Of a stretch of DNA of 64,000 nt, positions 52,087 to 61,325 are shown piece by piece. This DNA is from Eudromia elegans. Taxonomy: Eukaryota; Chordata; Aves; Tinamiformes; Tinamidae. The position numbers and the translations under genes are program-made. Position 1 is the first letter of the stretch; every line of letters starts with the position of its first letter. The stretch is from the NCBI GenBank assembly GCA_003342815.1, contig PTEX01000312.1:125310-189309 (forward strand), written 5' to 3'. Under the pieces are notes generated by a model, which was not told where the DNA came from, did no database searches, and saw nothing but the letters and a program-made list of their open reading frames with translations.

Positions 52087-52410
52087 GCGCCCTTCCTGCG
52101 CTCTGCCGCGGTCCCGGCTCCGTCGCGGCGGGGGGTGCGTCCAGCTGCCCCACAGCATCCGTGCCCCGTTAGGGGTTTCCGCGCTCAGGGGAAATACTGT
52201 GGGAAACAAATAACATTATGCCCGCCGTTAGCACCAGTGATTAAATCACTGCCTCCGCTCGAGGGGCAGATGTGAGTGCTCGTTCCGAGGCACTGAGCGG
52301 AGCTCCGGTGCTTTGCGAGCTTCCCGTCCGTGCTGGCAGCGGAGAAACCCGGCGGGGGCCTTCCCTCTGGAGCAGCGGCTCCCTCCCCTGGGAGAGCAGA
52401 CCGGGGGGAA

Positions 52411-53599
52411 TAGGAAGGTAATGGAAAAGTTTGGCGTGTGTTTGGCATCTTGCCCAACTCGGAAAGGTAGAGGACTGGTCTGAAAGCATAACCCAAAGGT
52501 TTCCCTAACCTAGCCCGCTGCCGTGGATGGAATACTTAGATTCAGGCTTTTCTGGGAAAGATACAGGACACGGTAGTTACTTGAGGCAGGTCGAGGTGTG
52601 CCTCTTTTTCATTGCAATAGACGTACGTACCTATGGAAACAGCATAGTACTTTTCCCTTATAACTGTTTAAAATTACCTATGGCCCTATGGAGGGGCTCT
52701 GAGGGATAATGTGATAACTTTGTTTCATTTCTGCCCCCCTTAAAAAAAAAGAGAGAGAGAGAAAGAAAAATCGCTTTGTCTGCCCCCTCTGAAAGAAAAA
52801 CCAGGAGTCGAACGGCTCCTTTCCCTTCAAGCAGCAGCAGCAGCTCCAGTACATGAGCATGGCTTAGGGGGGCACTGTGCTGCTGACTGAACATCTATAG
52901 ATGAGATGCAAACTTCTCTCCTTGACCGCTTACGGATGCTGAGGATCCCATAAGGCTTCCCCAAGATAGTCCCCCCTGACCCTGTGTGGGATAAAATGCC
53001 ACTGAATGCAGGTTCGTACCTTACCCTGCTCCCACCCCCAAGCAGTTGGATTTGAAAATAGAGGTTTTTGCTTGCCGAGCTCACAGTGCTGTTGTGCAGA
53101 GCCTCTGTCCTGCAATGCAGAGCCCCTGGCTCAGCCCCTCTGGTGCTGCAGGCTGTGCTGGCTGGTAGCAGTTAGTTTTGGTGTTATAAAGTACCTAGGG
53201 ACGAATGCCTTTAGCTTTGAAAGAGCATACGTGTGTGCACGACCGAGCACGTGTTTGTGCATGTCGGAGAGATGCAGTGGGTACCGCTACTGACATCTCT
53301 GGTGCGCGGCGTTTATGTCATATCGTTCAGGGAAGACCTATAGTGTTCGCTCAGAGTGATTATTAAAAAAAAAGGAAGAAAATAATAGAAATAGATAAGA
53401 ATAGAGAAAACAGAAAATAATTCTTTTCTCTGAGCCTAACTGTAAACACTGTTTTTAATAAGGACTAGGAGTTTACCGGAAACTAGAAATAAACGTATTG
53501 GAAAATTCGACTAGTTGAGTTAACGAACATGGTTGCACGGAGGACTCCAGCCTACATTTCAATCGGATAAATTAAATGGGAAGGCAATGATAGATCCTG
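52411..53599. other. Sequence between the two CpG-rich blocks
   Basis: Mixed composition. It has a purine run at 52741-52769 and a CACGTG E-box at 53249-53254. If the promoter reads rightward, this could be the start of intron 1 or a 5' untranslated region. No coding exon is recognised. Confidence 0.45.
53249..53254. promoter_or_regulatory. CACGTG E-box
   Basis: Palindromic bHLH core site within GAGCACGTGTTTG, between the two CpG-rich blocks. It is one of four in 3.7 kb. Binding is inferred from the motif only. Confidence 0.3.
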
Positions 53600-53880
53600 C
53601 TGCATGTCTGGGAGCTCCGGCCCTGGTGCCGGACTGCAGTTCTGCTCCCGCAGGCTGCGCGGAGAGTTAGCGGCGCGCGGCGCTCGAACGGGAGCAGCCG
53701 GCGAGCAGCGAGTCACCCCCTCGGCGCCGCCGGGCGCGGGTCCGTAGCTCAGGCAGTCACGGCGAGCGCCCGTTGGCAGGCCCGCCCTACAAGGAGGCCT
53801 GCGCTGAATCAGCTACCGTGACACGCCGCGGCACACCTTGCGTGCAGTCGCGGCGCGGCGAGGGTGGCGATTGATGTGAC
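53600..53880. promoter_or_regulatory. Second, smaller CpG-rich block
   Basis: Roughly 280 bp with dense CpG (GGCGCGCGGCGC near 53671, GGCGCCGCCGGGCGCGGG near 53722, CGCGGCGCGGCG near 53849). It is clearly set off from the A+T-rich sequence on both sides and lies about 1.2 kb right of the main island. It may be an alternative promoter or an enhancer-like island for the same gene. A TATA-like box follows at 53917. Confidence 0.6.
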
Positions 53881-53916
53881 AGAAAGGGGAGGAAATAGCG
53901 AACCAGAAGAAACCGG

Positions 53917-53924
53917 TATAAATA
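53917..53924 (+). promoter_or_regulatory. TATA-box-like element TATAAATA
   Basis: A full-consensus TATAAATA in the context CCGGTATAAATAG, placed about 40 bases right of the second CpG-rich block, where a plus-strand core promoter would have it. Transcription would be expected to start about 30 bases on, near 53947. The first downstream ATG (53968) opens only a six-codon frame, so any transcript would need a further exon or be non-coding. The motif is seen; its use is inferred. Confidence 0.4.
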
Positions 53925-54060
53925 GATTCTCCTCACGGTGTTGGACACCCACTTTGGAGAAGGGATATGAATGTACAAAGGTCATAAGCATAAATAACCT
54001 GAAAAAAAAGAAAAAAAAAACAGAATTGCCTGCAAAGGTTTATATAATCCGACATATCTC

Positions 54061-54081
54061 ACTCATATATATATATATATC
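54061..54081. repeat. (TA)n microsatellite
   Basis: Short alternating AT run flanked by two copies of ATCTCACT (about 54056-54063 and 54080-54086). Confidence 0.85.
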
Positions 54082-54172
54082 TCACTGACAAATGAGACTG
54101 GTGCAGAAAATGTATTTTCTTTGGTCAACAGTGACGTAGCTTGAAGAGAGCACAGTCCATGGAAAAACAGGA

Positions 54173-54178
54173 CACGTG
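54173..54178. promoter_or_regulatory. CACGTG E-box
   Basis: Core in the context GGACACGTGCACG. A TGACGTA half-CRE lies about 40 bases upstream at 54132-54138. Motif evidence only. Confidence 0.3.
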
Positions 54179-54412
54179 CACGTTGCTTTAATTTCAAGAC
54201 TTATTTGAAATTTATCCTTAGACAAGCCATTAAAACACTATGTAACTTCACATATGAAATGAATATTGCACGGTAGTTAGAGAATGATTATTGCACCCTG
54301 TTGTTTTAAAGGAATATCCCAAAGCCTAATACTGAAATGCCAGTGTCTCCATTATTCTGCAAATCAATTTCTATTATAATTATTATTTTGTGTTCCATTT
54401 CCAATGAAAAAA

Positions 54413-54425
54413 GTCACGTGGAATT
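54413..54425. promoter_or_regulatory. E-box GTCACGTGGAATT (right copy)
   Basis: An exact repeat of the 13 bases at 50738-50750, in the same orientation, about 3.7 kb away on the other side of the CpG complex. The surrounding bases differ, so this is not a simple long duplication. Confidence 0.4.
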
Positions 54426-55641
54426 TGGAAATTCAATCCAAGGTTTGTAGCAGAACTCTCAAGAAGTCCCTGATCAGGCGGCCATAAAAATCCTGTCTTC
54501 CAGAAGGGAGAATGACGGTTGTTGCTGCCAGGATGAAATTTTGAGCCTCCAAAGGTGGGTTTTGGCAGACAAGCTGATATTGCAGTGCTTTAAACAGTGC
54601 ACTCCATTCCTGGCCTGGTCTAAAGGCATGAATGGAGGGTGGTCTGTTTCTGCATTAAAGGCAACATGTTGCTTAAAACATACAGATTTCCATCCCCTTA
54701 GTAAGCAGTTTGCTTCTTTTAAGCAAATATTCTTGCAACATATCATTCACTTAGATCAAAGACGTTTGCTTCTGTCTTGACTCCTCCTTGCCTGAGGTTT
54801 AATATAACTTACTTAGGGCTGACAGAGCCGCATCTGAAAGCATATTTGTGTGCATTGCGTGGAAATGCCAGAGCTAGCTGGACTTCGGCATATATGGTTC
54901 CTGCCCCAGGGCTGTGGCAGTCCAGGGGCAATACTTCAGCAGCTTGTGATATTGGAGCTTCATTAAAGTTATCTTGGTAGCCCATTATGTTGACTCTCTT
55001 TTTTGGTATTTCCAGGTTCATCCTAGAATTATTTCATAAGTATTTGTTCTTAATGTGCAATACGTGGATCTATAATAAGGATGCATACTCAGATACACGC
55101 TCACAGATGTTGTTTGGATGGAAATCAACTTCAGAAAAGAATAACATTAAAAACTCATTAAGAATGATGTTACTGTAAAGAGCATGTAAAAATTACTGAG
55201 CACTTTGGGTACGTATTGCCGCTATAGGATGCGAGAGATGTGAAAGAAATTTTTGTGGTCCGAAAGACTATGAAATGTCTTTCATTAGCAGTAAGTATGC
55301 CGTGCCCGGGTGGAGTAGTTTTGTTCTCTCTTTGCTCTTTTTTTTTTAAGTAAATATGGTGTCTATAGAGGGCTCTTTTGAAAATAAGCTGGCATTTGGA
55401 GTTGGGGGGGACGTGAGGTTTCTCAGGTGTGGGCTTCTGGCTTGCATTTGGTCAGATTTTCTGTCTTATTCTGCTGGTGGTGATAGAATAAATAGTGCGA
55501 GAAATTTTTAAGCACGGACAGACTATCCCTGTAGTGTGGTGTGCGTCTGGGCTATCAGGACCAGCTTTGAGACCTATCCTGGTGTATCCTTTCTCTGTTG
55601 AAGAAGTGTTGTTGTTCTTTAGGAGAGCTTGGTGGAAAGCT
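54426..55641. other. Non-coding DNA, nothing recognised
   Basis: Several overlapping short open frames on both strands (54474-54746 minus, 54541-54780 plus, 54777-55178) have no recognisable domain. No repeat was identified. Confidence 0.45.
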
Positions 55642-55685
55642 ATCGCAGAATGGTTAAGGTTGGAAGGGACCTCTAGAAATCCCCA
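55642..55685 (-). mobile_element. CR1 LINE 3'-terminal fragment, antisense
   Basis: TCGCAGAATGGTTAAGGTTGGAAGGGACCTCTAGA on the plus strand is the reverse complement of the last bases of an avian CR1. Only about 44 bp are kept, with the octamer tail reduced to one unit. It lies inside a spurious plus-strand open frame (55495-55692). Confidence 0.85.
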
Positions 55686-58600
55686 TGGTTAGGAACATTT
55701 TGGTAGTCCCGTAATGGTGGCTGTGCAAGAAGAGCAATGATGTTAACTCTGAGGGTGTAGGAGTGTTTGTGTTTATTGAAAAAACTTGCCAAAAGGGCGG
55801 TGGGGTACTCCTTTAGTTCGTCCACTAGTGTGAAAGTTTCTGTTTGACCGCAAGAAGGTATTTTTAACGCTGATGTATAGCATTAACACCAGGGAACTGC
55901 TGACTCTTCTAAGTGTAAAATCTTGGCTTTCAGGAGAGGTGAAATAAAAACTAGGGCGTATGAGCAGTACTGCAGCATGGCAGCTATTAATGGCCTATGG
56001 GAACTACCAATATTTAAAAGTAAAGAGGAAAGTAATTTACAGCTGCATGAGCGTCCTCAATCACAATTTCTTATACATTTTATGTTCTGTTCTTTCTAAT
56101 AAATATAATAAATAGTAAACCATCTACTGGACTTGTTGGGAAAAAAAGCTATGTATTTATTATAAGCAATTTCTACGCAGTTTGATGATGTATATTGTAT
56201 ATTTGCAGTTCATTAAAGCACAATTTCTTGCATTCATATTTGGGAATTGTAGCTCAGAGTTTTAGGTTGCCTATTCAACCTAGAGAGGTCTTAAATATAT
56301 TTGTATATTTGCATGGCAGAAGATGTGAAATAATCAGTTCATTAGTCTTGTGCATTCAGCGTTGAAATCAGTTAAGCTTTTCTGTGTTTGCTTTTAATTT
56401 TGAACCAGCTGAAACTTCGTTCATAAAGGTGCCAAGGAAATGTAGGGTTGATCCTCATTCTCATCCTAATGCCATGGAACTGAGGAGCCAAAGGGCTAGA
56501 AGGGAGAGTGGAGGGGAAGAGAAACAGGGCACCTTTCTTTAGATGATCTCTGCCTGGCCATTGGGCATGTGAGCGGAGAAGATGACCGTTCTTCTGAGAT
56601 GCCTGCAGAAAGTAGCCGTCCGCATGGAAGGAGGATGGTAATTCCCTCTGGAGCAGCCAGAGTCAGAAGAGCTTTGCAAATTCATAATCCTCGTGGTGGC
56701 TTGAAGGCGACTGAATGAACCCTGGCTGTTCCAGACTGTAGGAAATAGGTGAGAACTGGTTTCCAAAACCCATTTATACCACCCGTGCTACTGGTGTCTG
56801 TCTTGTATTGGTAGGTTACTCTGGTGTGGTTGATCATGGTTGTGGCCATGGTCAGTATGCCATGTCATATGAATACACGTGTATGTTTCCTAGCTCTGTA
56901 CTGGGGCAGGAGAGGTGCTTATTTATGTTTAAAAAAAACCTATATGAATATAGTATTCTTGGAATGCAATGACTTTTGCTCCGCAGGGCTGTTGGGTGAT
57001 AATTATTGCTCATTACGTTGTAATGAGCACTTGCTCTATTCATTGTGGAGCTTATTATATTTTAATGAGTGTTGTGACTCCCCTGCAGAGCAAAACTGAA
57101 GAATGTCCCTGTGCGTGTGGCTCGTTTAAATGGATAGTGCTAAATGCTGTGTGACTGGTGTGTACATACTTATTTGCAACGTATAGCTGCAATTTTGCTT
57201 TTAAAAACAAAGTACTGCTTTTCTTAGCTTTGCAAAAATCCACTAACATGGATGATTCCAGTAGTTAGGCAGCACTTGTGGTTCCTACAGGTGAAAGATG
57301 AGGGGCATTATTAAGGGATTCCACCTGCAGATACTTCGTTCTGTGCTTGAATATATTCATTAAAAGAAATGCTCTGGAATTAATATGGCATAAGATGGAG
57401 TTTACATATACAACTTCTAAACTCGGATTTATGCTCTTTGGAAATATTAATATACATTGAAGTTGTTTTATGACACCTGTGGGATACATAGGCTCTTAAC
57501 TAGGACTGTTCTTGTAGCCTGAGGGTCATTGACATTCTGGCATCGCTGCAGTGGGGAAAGGAGGATTGGAAGCTGAATGCTATACAAATTGATCTGTAGA
57601 CAGGGTCTTAAGCCTGTCAGTCTCTCTAGTCAATCTTTGTTGATTGTTGGTGATCCCACTGTGACACCAGAGCTTTTGATAATGACATTCCTGCAGTGTC
57701 CATATACAATATGAGCTCGAAATGTAAACACTGAACCTTGCTTAGTGTGCTCTTCTCTATCCTCCCTTAGTATTGCCACCAAGGCAGCTTCAAAACAAGG
57801 GAACGTTATTGGAAAATAATGTTTGTTAACACTAAAACTTAAAAATCAGTTTTCTATGTTGCAAAGCTGACTGCTTCTAATGCAATCTGAAGGCTGGATT
57901 CATTTTCTTATATTAGCACCTACAGCATTTGTACATCCAAATGGATAAAGAGCTCTTTAATCAAGTTATATTTTTACTTGCTATAACCCTTCCTCCGCTG
58001 TGTCACTTTTATTTGGACATCTTTTACCATCCAAATAGACTTAGAAGAAGGATTTTACAGAATTTATGAGCACAGAGCAGTTATTTGTTGGCCAGTGTAA
58101 ACAGCAGATAGGTAAGATGACCATGCTGCCAAGTAAACACTAATGCAGGGCTCAGCACCTTCGATGCGGGCGCCTGCTGGGTCCCTGCACGCTGGACACG
58201 CACGGCTCAGGTGCAGCCTCCGCTGCTCCCTAGGATGGGTCATCCTTGACCTTGAGGAGTTTTTCTCTTCCTCCTTCAGCTCTCTGCTTCTTTTCTCAGG
58301 TTCTTACACGTTTTTGTAACCAGGCATTAACTCTTCCCTGCCCAGCGTTTTCATTTCTGTCTGTGTTTTAACTCTGGCAGCGTGGGAGGTCCGAGTTCTT
58401 GCTCCGTTTTAGTGTTTTGAGGCCTTCAACATACATAGCATTAGAAAACAATATACTCGGAGACAAGATGGGCTTAAGTTAGTTGTGGAACAAAGGCCTT
58501 TAAATGGGGAGGGGTTAAATCCATTTTTTGCCATCCTTGCTATAACTAAGCTAATATACTTTGTTAGGAGAAAAGCTAGCTTACGGACTGCATATATTGA

Positions 58601-59096
58601 TGGGTCTTTTAGCTCATATCTCCTAGGCAATTTTGTATACCTGGTGTGCATTTCTGCTGAGCAGTTTCAGGAGTTAATTAAAAAAAAAAGGAAAAAAAAA
58701 AGAAAAAAAGAGGCAGGGAAAGAATCAAGATAATAAATAAAAAATTCAATAGAGTAGTAAAAGGGTATCTTTTAAGAAAGAGATTGATTTTTTTTTTTTC
58801 TTTTTAATAGACTACAAAGATATTTTTTGTTCCTTTTGTGGTATTATTAAAAGGTGTTGTAGTAAAGGTGACCATTAGAATCAGCTTTTTATGCATCCTT
58901 ATCTTCTTTTTTTGCCATAACATGCATTTCTACAGGCTTACCATATATGAGGTTGATCTCAGGGTTATCTTTTTTTGTTGTTTGTTTATATTTTTTTAAT
59001 TTGGAGAAAACCACTGAACTTAATTCAGAGCTTAAGGGGTATGTAGTCTTGTGTTGGTTTTCTGTGCATGTTTAATCAGTGAGTAATACTGTAAGC

Positions 59097-59117
59097 TTTT
59101 TTTTTTTTTTTTTTTTT
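59097..59117. repeat. Poly-T tract (21 T)
   Basis: Uninterrupted T run. No retroposed gene is seen on either side. Confidence 0.9.
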
Positions 59118-59536
59118 GACTCAAGAAGCTGTTTATGAAGTGGATATCTTGCTCCCAGAGAGGATTATAGGCTTAGACCCAACAATAATCAGTGCTTATA
59201 AATTATTTTTAGGGGAATTATATGTAATATACTAAATCATGAAAATTATTTGTACCATATGCTTACCAGGCCAAAATACAGTCACATACCAACTCAGATC
59301 TCAACTTTGAGGACTGTAGGGATTAGATCCATTGTCTCAGTTTTTTATTGGCTTAACGCCACAGCAGGAACTTTAGCGGCAGAGGTGGAGTCTGTGGGTA
59401 TTAACCTGCCCTTCGTACCAACCAAGGGGCTTCTACCACAAGCAGAGCCTGCTCTGCCTCTCTGCTTCAGCCTGCCCTGAATAAAATGCACAGAAAAACA
59501 GTATTTAGGAAGGGTAGATCCTTACAAAGTTTTGAG

Positions 59537-59573
59537 TTTTTTGTTTGTTTGTTTGTTTTTTTTTTTTTTTTTT
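59537..59573. repeat. (TTTG)n followed by poly-T
   Basis: Four TTTG-type units run into a long poly-T. The plus-strand pattern resembles the (GTTT)n at 35970-35997, but there is no other similarity between the two loci. Confidence 0.9.
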
Positions 59574-61306
59574 GAATGCATAAATGTCATTTTGCATGTT
59601 AGATACTACCCGTATCTCATCTACAGCAACCATAGTGGTAGCACTGGAATTGTCTTTGGACACTTAGGAAACTCAGTGTGTTCTTCCGCATAGTTACTTT
59701 CCTCTGCCCTTACAGAATAAGGAGGCCTCTTACTGTGAGGACTAAGTGAGTCTTGCATTTCAAGTCTTTGCGTAAAATGAGGGAAGGAGCCCTGGTAACT
59801 AATTTTTGAACACTTGAGAGATGCTAAGTAGAAAACATTCATGTTTTTATTGTATGATCCACTTGAAAGAATTACCTGATCTTTCATTTTTTATTTTCAG
59901 CTGTCGTTAACGGGACTGGACTGTTCAAACCGGTTTTGTGTTCCCCTGCAGATACTTCCTTTGTGTCTGTCCCCATTTCTTAACGCATAAACACCTCCTT
60001 TTGTTTTTATTAGCCTCCTATGTGAGGTGTAAATAACTCTAACAAATGCACATTCCTGCGTGAGCCCCCTCAGAAATATGGTTACTGAGTGGATTCCCAA
60101 TGGCCTTGCGAGACTGGCATCTTAACATTTATTCAGTCTGATCCTCTACAGCCTGCACTTTTTCAGTTTGAAAGACCACATAATTCTCCACTGCCTCAAG
60201 GCATGAGAGATTCATTTTTCTCACAAGCAAAATGAACAGGTATTTTCAACTACCTCCATTTTGTTTAAAGTTTGTCTTTGAAAGTCTGGCATGATGAATT
60301 TGAGATTACCTTTCAGGCACATCCCTATTTCTTTCCATTACCTGTATTTTAAGGTTATACATCTCATTCCTTGCTGCTCAAGTGCAGTGGAATGTTATAA
60401 GCCCTTCTTTGTCAGGTAGCTCACACAGTGAAGGACGATTTTTCGTTTGAAGATCTTTTTTAGACCTAAAAAGGCTTGTAGCGTCTTAGGTGTTGCCTAA
60501 TTGAAATCTCAGAAGTGAAAAAAAAGAGTGAAGAGGTGAGCTGCATGCCTAAGATTGTAGGTAATCTTATTTTGTTCCAGTCTGTCTTCAGTTCTTACTC
60601 CTTGTGGCCAAACAATCCTCTCTTATAGCATTTATCACCTATGCCTGGATTTGTGCTGTTCAATTACCTGCCTCCCACACCCTGACCAGGAGTTCCTGAA
60701 TTCCCGTTTGTCTTCGTGCTCCTTCCAAATCCTGTTCCAAACTAACTTCTTACTGCCCTCTCTTTAGTCTTTTCAGACTTTTTTTTTAAAATAACTTATT
60801 TTTTTTTTTAAACAGTTGTTTTTCACCTTACCTCCTCTGCTCGTCTCACGCGTTCATGGTTTATGTTTCTTAGAGCAGGACTGTCTCTCTTCAAGCTTCC
60901 CTTAAACGCCACATAGATGTACAGCTCGGTGGGTGTCATGCACCCAGCCTGGCGTTACCCACTTGTGCGAAGACAAACCTCCATCCTGGAGGTTTTCCCA
61001 GCTCGAGCAGAGGGTGAGTGGCCCAGTGTACCCTTGCAGCTTGCTCCGCTCTGCGGGAGGAGCAGTTTGGACTGGGTGATCTCTGAGTTTGCTAGAAAGA
61101 TGTGGTGTATCATGGGTAGCAAATCTGGTTATTCCAAATCTTAAGCAGTACACCCCTCTGATGGTCTCGACATGAGAAGGAACTGTATTTACTGACTGTT
61201 CCTTTTCCTCATGTTTGAAGGCTGCATGTAAACAATAAGGCCATTTTTGTAGGAATATTTTTGTAATCAAATGAGGAGGTTACATAAGTGAAATTCCATG
61301 CCTATT

Positions 61307-61325
61307 AAAAAAAAAAAAAAAAAAA
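61307..61325. repeat. Poly-A tract (19 A)
   Basis: A run of A preceded by CCTATTA and followed by CACCCC. It lacks an upstream AATAAA and any recognisable retrocopy, so a processed pseudogene is not supported. Confidence 0.9.

Larger units (their letters stand above)
50900..52410. promoter_or_regulatory. CpG island, candidate gene promoter
   Basis: About 1.5 kb, very rich in G+C and CpG, in contrast to the CpG-poor DNA around it. It includes GGGGCGG at 51916-51922 (SP/KLF type), repeated GCTCCGCTCCGCT-type runs near 51277-51290, and a 10-bp repeat GGCAGTGTGG in tandem at 52061-52080. Unmethylated CpG islands of this size in birds normally mark promoters and first exons. Open frames run through it on both strands, some bridged by N, but none has a recognisable product and open frames are expected by chance in such DNA. 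Possible donor-like sequences such as GGAAG/GTAATGG near 52415 and GGAAAG/GTAGAGG near 52465 would fit a plus-strand exon 1. I cannot decide direction. Confidence 0.75.

Noticed and set aside
51104-52213. Long open frames crossing the N gap on both strands (up to 355 codons)
   Set aside because: Most of each frame is unknown sequence. The G+C-rich flanks are open in several frames by chance and show no domain.
53741-53760. tRNA A-box-like TAGCTCAGGCAG in the second CpG block
   Set aside because: No B box (GGTTCRANNCC) at the required distance and no cloverleaf can be drawn from the following sequence.
61030-61095. GGAGCAGTTTGGACTGGGTGATCTCTGAG resembling a CR1 3' end
   Set aside because: Only the GGACTAGATGATCTC-like core is similar. 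The following GGTCCCTTCCAACC motif and octamer tail are absent, so chance cannot be excluded.
61255-61325. Poly-A run as the tail of a processed pseudogene
   Set aside because: No polyadenylation signal at the expected spacing, no coding remnant upstream and no target-site duplication seen.
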